Assembly (NCBI RefSeq): GCF_014650715.1
Contig: NZ_BMVM01000008.1
Location: forward strand, 186,001 to 250,000
From: Streptomyces bluensis
Lineage (GTDB): Bacteria > Actinomycetota > Actinomycetes > Streptomycetales > Streptomycetaceae
Length of the DNA stretch: 64,000 nucleotides
Reading direction: 5' to 3'
Shown: positions 57,057 through 64,000 of the stretch, one piece after another
How the letters are laid out: every line of letters starts with the position of its first letter
Position numbering within the stretch: position 1 is the stretch's first letter
Made by a program: the position numbers and the translations under genes
The notes under the pieces: generated by a model
Database searches by the model: none
What the model saw: only the letters and a program-made list of their open reading frames with translations
What the model was told of the DNA's origin: nothing

Positions 57057-59237
57057 TCAGGCCGCGACCGGCTGCTTCGTTTCCGTGCCAGTGGCGGGGG
57101 TCGCTGCGGTGACCGTGGCCGGCTGGGTCTTCCGCATGCCCTTCAGGACGATGACCAGGCCGGCCGTGACCGCCGTACCCACCGCGATGGCCAGCAGGTA
57201 CAGGAGCGGCTTGCCGATCAGGAAGGTGACCCAGATGCCGCCGTGCGGGGCGCGCAGGGTCGAGCCGAAGGCCATGGTCAGCGCGCCGGTGACCGCGCCG
57301 CCCGCCATGGAGGCCGGGATGACCCGCAGCGGGTCGGCGGCGGCGAACGGGATCGCGCCCTCGGAGATGAAGGAGGCGCCGAGGACCCAGGCCGCCTTGC
57401 CGTTCTCACGCTCGGTGGTGGTGAACAGCTTCTTGCGGATCGTGGTGGCCAGAGCCATGCCCAGCGGCGGGACCATCCCGGCGGCCATCACGGCGGCCAT
57501 GATCTTCATCGCGGAGTCGCTCGGGTCCTGGACGGCGATGCCGCCCGTGGCGAAGGCGTACGCGACCTTGTTGACGGGACCGCCCAGGTCGAAGCACATC
57601 ATCAGGCCGAGCAGGATGCCGAGCAGGACCGCGTTGGTCCCGGACAGGCCGCCCAGCCAGTCGGTCATGGCCTTCTGCGCCTCGGCGATGGGCTTGCCCA
57701 CCACGACGAACATCAGGAAGCCGACGACGATCGAGGAGACCAGCGGTATCACCACCACCGGCATGATGCCGCGCAGCACCGGCGGGATCCTGATCCGCTG
57801 GATGCCGAGGACCACCGCACCGGCCAGCAGACCGGCGACCAGACCGCCGAGGAAGCCGGCGGCGATGTTGGAGGCGATCATTCCGCCGACGAAGCCGGGG
57901 ACGAGACCGGGGCGGTCGGCCATCCCGTAGGCGATGTAACCCGCGAGGACGGGGATCAGGAAGCCGAAGGCGACGCCGCCGATCTGGAACAGCAGCGCGG
58001 CCCAGCTGTCGACCTGCCCCCAGGCGAAGTGCTCGATGACCGGCTTGGCCTCGCTGATCCGGTAGCCGCCGAGCGCGAAACCGAGCGCGATGAGCAGACC
58101 GCCCGCCGCGACGAACGGGACCATGTAGCTCACGCCGGACATCAGCCACTTGCGGAGCTTGGTGCCGTAGCCGTCGCCGGGCTCACCCGCGCGCTCGACC
58201 GGGGTCGAGCCGGGTCGGGCGGACGCGGTGATTTCGCCGCGCTCGGCCTTGCCGCGGACCTCGGCGATCAGCTCGGCGGGCCGGTTGATACCCGCCTTCA
58301 CACCGACATCCACGGTGGGCTTGCCCGCGAACCGCTCCTTCTCGCGTACCGGGACGTCGTGGGCGAAGATCACGCCGTCGGCCGCGGCGATGACGGCCGG
58401 GTCGAGCCGGGAGAATCCGGCCGAGCCCTGCGTCTCGACGACGACCTCGACACCGTCGGTGTCACGGCCCGCGTTCTCCAGCGACTCGGCGGCCATATAG
58501 GTGTGTGCGATGCCGGTGGGGCAGGAGGTGACGGCGACGATACGGAACGGACGGGCCTCGTCCGCACCGGCCGCACTCACGGCACCCTCCGCACTCACGG
58601 CACCCTCCGCGCCCGCGACACCCTCGGCGCCCGCCGCGTCCGCACTGCCGCCCTTGCGGTCGCCCTCCTTGTCGCCCGCGCCCTCGTCGTCAGCGCTTTC
58701 GTCGTCAGCGCTTTCGTCGTTCGTGCTGCCCGCGGCGGCGTCGGCGGAGGCCGTTCCGGCCGGCGCCGCCGCGGAGTCTTCGGTGCCCTGGGCGTCGTCG
58801 TCGCCCCGGATGAGTGCCGCGGCGCGCTCCGCGTCGTCCACGGACCGCAGCGCGGACGTGAACTCGGCGTTCATCAGCTGACGGGCGAGGGACGACAGGA
58901 TGGTGAGGTGGGCGTCGTCCGCGCCGGCCGGGGCGGCGATCAGGAAGATGAGGTCGGCGGGCCCGTCGGCGGCGCCGAAGTCGATACCCGCCGCGCTGCG
59001 CCCGAAGGCGAGGGTCGGCTCCGTGACGTGCTCGCTGCGGCAGTGCGGGATGCCGATGCCGCCGTCGAGGCCGGTCGGCATCTGCGCCTCGCGAGCGGCC
59101 ACGTCGGCGAGGAAGCCGTCCAGGTCGGTCACCCGGCCCTTGGCCACCATGCGTTCGGCGAGCGCGCGGGCCGCCGCTTCCTTGGTGTCGGCGGACAGGT
59201 CGAGGTCGACCAGGTCCGCGGTGATCATCTCGCTCAT
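57057..59237 (-). CDS. fruA: Fructose-specific PTS enzyme IIABC
   Basis: 726 residues. IIA (1-145) with phospho-His65 in GIGIPHCRS. An 80-residue linker rich in Ala/Glu/Asp/Ser, with repeats of ESADD and AEGAVS types (147-229). IIB with phospho-Cys239 in AVTSCPTGIAHTYMAAE, and membrane IIC with about nine helices (from 350 on, ending near 710). It takes up fructose as fructose-1-phosphate. The ATG has AAGGAG at seven bases. It is the last gene of fruR-fruK-fruA, 193 bases after fruK. Confidence 0.95.
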   Translation of the reverse strand: MSEMITADLVDLDLSADTKEAAARALAERMVAKGRVTDLDGFLADVAAREAQMPTGLDGGIGIPHCRSEHVTEPTLAFGRSAAGIDFGAADGPADLIFLIAAPAGADDAHLTILSSLARQLMNAEFTSALRSVDDAERAAALIRGDDDAQGTEDSAAAPAGTASADAAAGSTNDESADDESADDEGAGDKEGDRKGGSADAAGAEGVAGAEGAVSAEGAVSAAGADEARPFRIVAVTSCPTGIAHTYMAAESLENAGRDTDGVEVVVETQGSAGFSRLDPAVIAAADGVIFAHDVPVREKERFAGKPTVDVGVKAGINRPAELIAEVRGKAERGEITASARPGSTPVERAGEPGDGYGTKLRKWLMSGVSYMVPFVAAGGLLIALGFALGGYRISEAKPVIEHFAWGQVDSWAALLFQIGGVAFGFLIPVLAGYIAYGMADRPGLVPGFVGGMIASNIAAGFLGGLVAGLLAGAVVLGIQRIRIPPVLRGIMPVVVIPLVSSIVVGFLMFVVVGKPIAEAQKAMTDWLGGLSGTNAVLLGILLGLMMCFDLGGPVNKVAYAFATGGIAVQDPSDSAMKIMAAVMAAGMVPPLGMALATTIRKKLFTTTERENGKAAWVLGASFISEGAIPFAAADPLRVIPASMAGGAVTGALTMAFGSTLRAPHGGIWVTFLIGKPLLYLLAIAVGTAVTAGLVIVLKGMRKTQPATVTAATPATGTETKQPVAA

Positions 59238-59313
59238 CGCGGGCTCCTTCGCACGCGTATCAAGTGGGGGGCGACGGGGGTGGGGGTGCAGGTGACGGTG
59301 AGGGCGGCGTCAG

Positions 59314-59363
59314 CCGTGGCAGTGGTGGGAAAAGGGGAAACCGTGGCAGTGGTGGGTAAAGGG
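59314..59363. repeat. 27-bp tandem repeat between fruK and fruA
   Basis: CCGTGGCAGTGGTGGG followed by an A-rich stretch and AGGG occurs at 59314 and 59341, period 27. The repeats lie in the 193-base gap between fruK and fruA. A short ATGA-coupled frame (59434-59234, 66 codons, Pro/Thr-rich) crosses the gap but looks non-coding. Confidence 0.8.
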
Positions 59364-59430
59364 AGGCCGCCACTTCCCGGGCCCGGCGACAGCTCTGCCG
59401 ACAGTTCTGCTCGTAGCGAGGGTACGGGCG

Positions 59431-60378
59431 TCATGACACCGGCTCCCTCAGCTCTCGGTCCACCGGGACCTCGGCGGTCACCGTCACCGCTGCCGGATCC
59501 AGGTCCCCCGGCGTCGGCATCACGCTGCCCGGCAGCTGGACGGCGGCCGCGCCGTGGGCCACCGCCGAGGCGAGGGCCTCAGGTCCGTCGCCGCCCGCGA
59601 TCAGGAAGCCGGCCAGGGACGAGTCGCCGGCGCCGACGTTGCTGCGTACGACATCCACGCGGGCGCTGCCGAACCAGGCGCCCGAGGCGCCCACCAGCAC
59701 CTGGCCGTCCGCGCCGAGGCTGGCGAGCACGGCGCCCGCGCCCATCTCCCTCAGTTCCTCGGCGGCCTTGACCGCGTCGCCGACCGTGGTGAGGGGGCGG
59801 CCGACGGCCTCGGCGAGTTCCTCGGCGTTGGGCTTCACGACGTCCGGGCGCTCACGCAGAGCGGCCAGCAGTGCCGGGCCCGAGGTGTCGAGGGCGATCC
59901 GGGTGCCCGCCGCATGGGCGCGGGCGACCAGGGCGGCGTACCAGGACGGTGCGAGCCCGCGCGGGAGGCTGCCGCAGCAGGCGATCCAGGAGGCGTCGAC
60001 GGACTGCGCGCGGACGGTCTCCAGGAGCAGCTCCTGCTCGGCCGCGGAGAGTTCCGGCCCGGGTGCGTTGATCTTCGTGAGGACACCGTCGGGCTCGGCG
60101 AGCGCGATGTTGGACCGTGTGGCCCCGGCGACCGGTACCCGTGCGACCTCGATCCCCTGTGCGTCGAGCAGGTCCGCGACCAGCGCGCCCGGGGCGCCGC
60201 CGAGCGGCAGTACGGCCACGGTGCGCTGTCCGGCGGCGGCGACCGCACGCGACACGTTGACGCCCTTGCCGCCCGGGTCCATGCGTTCGCCGGTGGCCCG
60301 GACGACCTCGCCGCGGTCGAGGGAGGGGACCTCGTAGGTGCGGTCCAGGGACGGGTTCGGGGTGACGGTGAGGATCAT
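59431..60378 (-). CDS. fruK: 1-phosphofructokinase
   Basis: 315 residues, PfkB-family. LTVTPNPSLDRTYEV at the start, GGKGVNVSRA (substrate loop), KPNAEELAEAVGR, and NVGAGDSSLAGF with the catalytic Asp in GAGDS. It phosphorylates fructose-1-phosphate to fructose-1,6-bisphosphate. The ATG overlaps the fruR stop by 4 bases. Confidence 0.95.
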   Translation of the reverse strand: MILTVTPNPSLDRTYEVPSLDRGEVVRATGERMDPGGKGVNVSRAVAAAGQRTVAVLPLGGAPGALVADLLDAQGIEVARVPVAGATRSNIALAEPDGVLTKINAPGPELSAAEQELLLETVRAQSVDASWIACCGSLPRGLAPSWYAALVARAHAAGTRIALDTSGPALLAALRERPDVVKPNAEELAEAVGRPLTTVGDAVKAAEELREMGAGAVLASLGADGQVLVGASGAWFGSARVDVVRSNVGAGDSSLAGFLIAGGDGPEALASAVAHGAAAVQLPGSVMPTPGDLDPAAVTVTAEVPVDRELREPVS

Positions 60379-61136
60379 GCGCGCACCACCTCCGTGCCGC
60401 CGCGCTCGATGGCGTCGGCGTCTTCGGGGCTCAGCCCGCTGTCGGTGATCAGCAGGTCCACGTCACCGAGGTCGCCGAAGCGGGCGAAGTGTTCCTGGCC
60501 GTGCTTGGAGGAGTCCGCGAGCAGCACCACGCGGCGGGCGGCGGCCACCGCCGCGCGCTTCACGGCGGCCTCGGCGAGGTCCGGGGTGGTCAGTCCGTGG
60601 CCGGTGGAGAAGCCGTTCGCGGCGACGAAGAGCACGTCCGCGCGGATCTCGCCGTAGGCCCGCAGGGCCCAGGCGTCCACGGCCGCGCGCGTACGGTGCC
60701 GGACGCGGCCGCCGACCAGGTGGAGCTGGATGCCGGGGTGGTCCGCGAGGCGGGCCGCGATGGGGAGGCTGTGGGTGACCGCGGTGAGCGCGGTCTCCAG
60801 CGGGATGGCGGCGGCGAGCCGGGCGATCGTCGTACCGGCGTCGAGGATCACCGTGCCGTCGCTCGGCAGTTCGGCGAGCGCGGCGTGGGCGATACGGTCC
60901 TTCTCGTCGGCGGCGGTGCCCTCGCGCTCGGCGAGGTCGGGCTCGAAGTCCAGCCGGCCCGCGGGGATCGCGCCACCGTGCACGCGCCGCACGAGGCCCG
61001 CCCTGTCCAGGGCCTTCAGGTCGCGCCGGATCGTCTCAGCGGTGACCTGGAACTCCTCCGCCAGCGAGACCACGTCCACCCGGCCGCCGTCACGGGCGAG
61101 CCGGAGGATCTCCTGCTGCCGCTCCGGTGCGTACAT
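60375..61136 (-). CDS. fruR: DeoR-family fructose operon repressor
   Basis: 253 residues. N-terminal DeoR HTH (YAPERQQEILRLARDGGRVD, then SLAEEFQVTAETIRRDLKAL), then the DeoR sensor domain (ILDAGTTIARLA, GGRVRHRTRAAVD, DVLFVAANGFS, SSKHGQEHFARFG). It likely binds fructose-1-phosphate. It is first in the operon with fruK and fruA, so it is autoregulated. The ATG at 61136 follows GGAGG by nine bases. A near-perfect dyad flanks the promoter region upstream. Confidence 0.94.
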   Translation of the reverse strand: MYAPERQQEILRLARDGGRVDVVSLAEEFQVTAETIRRDLKALDRAGLVRRVHGGAIPAGRLDFEPDLAEREGTAADEKDRIAHAALAELPSDGTVILDAGTTIARLAAAIPLETALTAVTHSLPIAARLADHPGIQLHLVGGRVRHRTRAAVDAWALRAYGEIRADVLFVAANGFSTGHGLTTPDLAEAAVKRAAVAAARRVVLLADSSKHGQEHFARFGDLGDVDLLITDSGLSPEDADAIERGGTEVVRA

Positions 61137-61168
61137 GTCCGTTCGCCTCCGACTTCCCGCCCGCTGAT

Positions 61169-61232
61169 GCCCGAACTTGTGGATTCGCAAGGAGGCTACG
61201 CCTGGATTTCCAGAAAGTAAACAGGTTCGGGC
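61169..61232. promoter_or_regulatory. Dyad around the fruR promoter, candidate FruR operators
   Basis: GCCCGAACTTGT (61169-61180) and ACAGGTTCGGGC (61221-61232) are inverted copies (11 of 12 match) 40 bases apart. Between the arms lies an A/T-richer stretch that could hold the minus-strand promoter (AAACTT/TTTACT). Two FruR dimers flanking the promoter would fit DeoR-type looping. Confidence 0.5.
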
Positions 61233-61343
61233 ACGGGTCAGACACAACCGGGCACGGGGGGGTGTTGCATCAGGCCGAGTGTTGCCTTGGGACCGGATGT
61301 ACTAGGCCGGATTCTGTCCTCATCGCACGGCATGCTGTGATGC

Positions 61344-62318
61344 ATGACGACCGACACCCCGGCCCGCCTCCTCCGGCTCCTCTCCCTCCTCCAGACCCCG
61401 CGGGAATGGCCCGGCGGCGAGCTCGCCGACCGGCTCGGCGTCTCCCGTCGTACCGTCCGCCGGGACATCGACCGGCTGCGTGAGCTGGGCTATCCGGTGC
61501 AGGCGACCAAGGGTGCCGAGGGTGGATACCGGCTGGTGGCCGGGAAGGCCATGCCGCCGCTGGTCCTGGACGACGAGGAGGCGGTCGCGATCGCGGTCGG
61601 GCTGCGCGCCGGGGCGGGACACGCGGTCGAGGGCGTGGACGAGGCCTCCGTACGGGCGCTCGCCAAGCTGGAGCAGGTGCTGCCGTCGCGCCTGCGCCGT
61701 CGGGTCTCCACCCTGCAGGCCGCGACCGATCCCCTGACCAGCGGTGACGGGGCGACCGTGGCACCGGAAACGCTGACGCTGATCGCCTCGGCGGTGGCCG
61801 GGCAGGAGCGGCTGCGGTTCGCGTACCGCTCCCGCGACGGCACCGGGACACGGCGCCTGACGGAGCCGTACCGGCTGCTGTCGACCGGCCGGCGCTGGTA
61901 CCTCGTCGCCTACGACCTCGACCGCGCCGACTGGCGCACCTTCCGTTTGGACCGGGTCAGTGACCCCTTCGCGACGGGCGCGCGCTTCACGCCGCGTGAG
62001 CTGCCGACGGGGAGCGCGGCGGAATACCTGCGACAGTCGATGTACCGGCGGCAGGAGGCATACGCGTTCGACGTGACCTTCGCGGCGCCCGCGGAACTCG
62101 TCGCGGCGCGGCTGCCGGGGTGGCTGGGCTCGCCCGAGCCGGTCGACGAGCACAGCTGCCGGCTGCGGGGCACCGCGGACGCGTCCCCGGCGTGGCTGGC
62201 TGTGCGACTGGCACTGTTCGACTGCGAGTTCACGGTGCACGAGCCGCCGGAACTGCTCGGGTGTGTACGGGATTTGGGGGCGCGGCTGACGCGGGCGGCG
62301 GGCGGGACGACCCCGTGA
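61344..62318 (+). CDS. WYL-domain transcriptional regulator
   Basis: 324 residues. N-terminal HTH_11 (LLRLLSLLQTPREWPGGELA, then GVSRRTVRRDIDRLRELGYPV), WYL domain around 145-215 (EPYRLLSTGRRWYLVAYDL, then TFRLDRVS) and a WCX C-terminal domain. WYL domains bind nucleic acid or nucleotides and often control DNA-damage or defence genes, though this single gene has no such neighbour here. ATG 61344. Confidence 0.92.
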   Translation: MTTDTPARLLRLLSLLQTPREWPGGELADRLGVSRRTVRRDIDRLRELGYPVQATKGAEGGYRLVAGKAMPPLVLDDEEAVAIAVGLRAGAGHAVEGVDEASVRALAKLEQVLPSRLRRRVSTLQAATDPLTSGDGATVAPETLTLIASAVAGQERLRFAYRSRDGTGTRRLTEPYRLLSTGRRWYLVAYDLDRADWRTFRLDRVSDPFATGARFTPRELPTGSAAEYLRQSMYRRQEAYAFDVTFAAPAELVAARLPGWLGSPEPVDEHSCRLRGTADASPAWLAVRLALFDCEFTVHEPPELLGCVRDLGARLTRAAGGTTP

Positions 62319-62412
62319 CGAGCCCGTAGAGCGCACCCCCGTCCTCTGACGTGCAGGTACGCCACCTGTCGCCCTACGGCGCAGCGCGCCCCTGTGGCAC
62401 AATCTGCCGTTC

Positions 62413-62445
62413 GGGTCACCCCGGGGTTCAGGTCCGGGGTGGCCC
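62413..62445 (+). terminator. Terminator after the WYL gene
   Basis: GGGTCACCCCGG (62413-62424) pairs with CCGGGGTGGCCC (62434-62445) over 12 bp with one G-T pair, nine-base loop, then TTTGA. Confidence 0.8.
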
Positions 62446-62647
62446 TTTGACGTCCGGTGCGTGGCGAGAAGTGGAGCCGGGCTCCGGCGCCAGGGGGGAG
62501 GCGCCGAAGCCCGGCTCGGGGAGAGTCCCGGCGCCGGGGGGAGTGCGTCGGGACTTGGCTTTCGGGTATCGGCCGACAGCCGGCGGACGGGGTCGTACGG
62601 CGGCGCGGAGGTCGTGCGGGGCACACAACCTCGCCCATAGACCCCGT

Positions 62648-62699
62648 ACACAGACTTCGTGCACAGAGTTCGTGCAGAGGCTTCGTGCACAGACTCCGT
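62648..62699. repeat. Four 13-bp tandem repeats near hrdD
   Basis: Units at 62648, 62661, 62674 and 62687 follow the consensus GCACAGACTTCGT with one to three changes each. No arms or spacers as in CRISPR. Function unknown. Confidence 0.85.
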
Positions 62700-62934
62700 A
62701 CAGCGACCTGGGGCTTCGCCCCGGGCCTGGCGTTTCCGGAACCACCTGTCGGTCCTGTGCCCGCCAGTCTTGTGCCCGCGCAGCGCGGGGTTGAAGCGGC
62801 GGAACACGGCCAAGTCCGTGCGCGCAGCAACAACCACGCTCAGGCGCACTGGGGTCTCGCGCGAGCCCCGGCCCAAGCGGTCATCGACCTCGTGGCTGTG
62901 GCCGTGGCCGCGTGTCGCCTGACGCGCCATGGCG

Positions 62935-63933
62935 TCAGGCGGCCGCGTCGAACCCCGTGTCCCGCGCCAGCTTCTTCAGCTCAAGCAGCGCGTGCTTCTC
63001 GATCTGGCGGATGCGCTCGCGGGTGAGGCCGTGCTCCTTGCCCACCTCGGTCAGCGTGCGCTCGCGGCCGTCCTCGATGCCGTACCGCATCTTGATGATG
63101 GAGGCCGTGCGCTGGTCGAGGCGCCCGATCAGCTGGTCGAGGCCCTCGCTGCGCAGCAGCGTGAGCACCGACTGCTCGGGCGAGACCGCGGAGGTGTCCT
63201 CCAGCAGGTCGCCGAACTGGGTCTCACCCTCGTCGTCGACCGACATGTTGAGCGAGACCGGGTCGCGCGCCCAGTCCAGCACGTCCGACACGCGCTCGGC
63301 GGTGGAGCCGAGCTCCTCGGCGATCTCCGCGGGCTCCGGGTCGCGGCCGTGCTCGCGGTTGAACTCGCGCTGCACACGGCGGACGCGGCCCAGCTCCTCG
63401 ACGAGGTGGACGGGCAGCCGGATGGTCCGCGACTGGTCCGCTATGGACCGGGTGATGGCCTGACGGATCCACCATGTGGCGTACGTCGAGAACTTGAAGC
63501 CCTTGCGGTAGTCGAACTTCTCGACCGCGCGCACCAGGCCGGCGTTGCCCTCCTGGATCAGGTCCAGCAGGGGCAGGCCACTGCGCGGGTAACGCCGGGC
63601 CACGGCCACGACCAGCCGGAGGTTCGAGCGGATGAAGACGTCCTTCGCACGCTCTCCCTCGGCGGCCAGGGCCTCAAGCTCCTCTCGGGTGGCATCCGCC
63701 TTGGCTTCCTCCTCACCCTCAAGGATCTGCCGCGCGAACACACCCGCCTCGATGGTCTGGGACAGCTCTACTTCCTTGGCGGCGTCCAGCAGCGGCGTAC
63801 GCGCGATCTCGTCGAGGTACATGCCGACCAGGTCGCGGTCGGCGATCTCGCCGCCCGAGGCGCGAACGCTGAGTGCCGCGTCGTCTCCGCCGGAGGCGGA
63901 CGTACGACGGGCGGCGACGGCACGGGTTGCCAT
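62935..63933 (-). CDS. hrdD: RNA polymerase sigma factor HrdD
   Basis: 332 residues, exactly the S. coelicolor HrdD length. Sigma-70 regions: 1.2 (DLVGMYLDEIARTPLLDAAK), 2.1-2.4 (NLRLVVAVARRYPRSGLPLL, then DLIQEGNAGLVRAVEKFDY, then FSTYATWWIRQAI), 3, and 4 (RTLTEVGKEHGLTRERIRQI). There is no long acidic N-terminal extension, which separates it from the vegetative HrdB. HrdD is dispensable and stress-induced in Streptomyces. ATG 63933 has AAGGGAG upstream. Its promoters lie partly outside the window. Confidence 0.95.
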   Translation of the reverse strand: MATRAVAARRTSASGGDDAALSVRASGGEIADRDLVGMYLDEIARTPLLDAAKEVELSQTIEAGVFARQILEGEEEAKADATREELEALAAEGERAKDVFIRSNLRLVVAVARRYPRSGLPLLDLIQEGNAGLVRAVEKFDYRKGFKFSTYATWWIRQAITRSIADQSRTIRLPVHLVEELGRVRRVQREFNREHGRDPEPAEIAEELGSTAERVSDVLDWARDPVSLNMSVDDEGETQFGDLLEDTSAVSPEQSVLTLLRSEGLDQLIGRLDQRTASIIKMRYGIEDGRERTLTEVGKEHGLTRERIRQIEKHALLELKKLARDTGFDAAA

Positions 63934-64000
63934 GCGTGCTCCCTTGCGATGGTGGGCTAGCGGATGGTCCTGTGACACTGGTCACCCCCTCGGGTGCCCG

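Larger units (their letters stand above)
62319..62934. other. 616-bp gene-free stretch between WYL regulator and hrdD
   Basis: No convincing gene on either strand. It holds a terminator (62413-62445), GGCGCC-rich duplicated segments (62485-62540), a 13-bp tandem repeat (62648-62699) and a small hairpin GGGGC-TTC-GCCCC (62711-62723). Several open frames cross it, but none shows family motifs, normal codon bias or a good ribosome-binding site. Confidence 0.6.

Noticed and set aside
59234..59434. 66-codon frame between fruK and fruA as a gene
   Set aside because: Low-complexity Pro/Thr/Ala composition, built partly from a tandem repeat, no family motif. Kept only as an observation.
62648..62699. 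Tandem repeats as a CRISPR array
   Set aside because: Units are 13 bases, contiguous without spacers, and no cas genes are present.
62457..63026. 189-codon plus-strand frame reaching into hrdD
   Set aside because: No motifs, overlaps the 3' end of hrdD and contains the tandem repeats; codon bias is not that of a gene.

Overview
The window is chromosomal DNA of a Streptomyces species. The evidence is very high G+C with strong third-position bias, GTG/TTG starts, a SsgA-like sporulation protein, the membrane divisome protein SepX, the sigma factor HrdD (332 residues), two MecA_N-type penicillin-binding proteins and an AfsR/SARP-type regulator. From memory, the backbone (Pmt tail, twin PBPs, ssgE, MMPL/TetR, sepX-rimJ-mog-moaC-glp-galU, penicillin acylase, mtnP, mscL, fruAKR, hrdD) follows the Streptomyces coelicolor chromosome from about SCO3154 to SCO3202. 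No CRISPR array, rRNA, phage or complete insertion sequence is visible.

Layout. 1-6.2 kb: tail of a protein O-mannosyltransferase, a SRPBCC protein with a decayed ArsR partner, a zinc alcohol dehydrogenase, two paralogous penicillin-binding proteins and a fragment of a FAD oxidoreductase. 6.2-14.3 kb: accessory block with small hypothetical proteins, an EamA transporter with a YbaK deacylase, an XRE-cupin regulator divergent from an MFS pump plus methyltransferase, and a CbiMQO importer whose promoter carries a nickel-type Nur box. 14.5-21.8 kb: SsgE-like protein, MMPL exporter with TetR and two identical operator dyads, and a Baeyer-Villiger-type monooxygenase plus alpha/beta-hydrolase operon divergent from a MerR regulator.

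21.9-29.4 kb is the most unusual segment. It holds a 27-codon secreted-peptide gene, a large SARP/NB-ARC/TPR regulator carrying an in-frame inverted-repeat insertion, a divergent two-gene operon (GT-B-like glycosyltransferase plus an unknown protein), and a second STAND ATPase with NB-ARC and TPR regions whose N-terminus carries an amyloid (RHIM-like/BASS3) motif. It may be a peptide-signalling and/or NLR-like signalling island.

29.5-35.3 kb: exonuclease III, an acetyltransferase, a secreted GH43-ricin arabinan-type hydrolase, a LuxR remnant, a dehydrogenase/NTF2 fusion with divergent LysR, and tRNA-Ala(CGC). 35.4-41.8 kb: tightly packed minus-strand set galU-glp(moeA)-moaC-mog-rimJ-sepX, which links molybdopterin-type proteins with a divisome membrane protein, with a 5-formyl-THF cyclo-ligase diverging from it. 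41.9-56.8 kb: penicillin acylase, K+/H+ antiporter with a probable CTG start, MFS, FmdB-type zinc ribbon, MTA phosphorylase, SAF-domain protein, MscL, LtrA, P1 peptidase, DoxX, L,D-transpeptidase lipoprotein and a DUF6227-type protein. 56.8-64 kb: double terminator, fructose operon fruR-fruK-fruA, a WYL regulator, a 0.6 kb gene-free stretch with tandem repeats, and hrdD.

Starts were chosen from Shine-Dalgarno spacing, 4-base stop/start overlaps and family lengths. Where several starts are possible this is stated. All family calls are from reading motifs, not from database searches.
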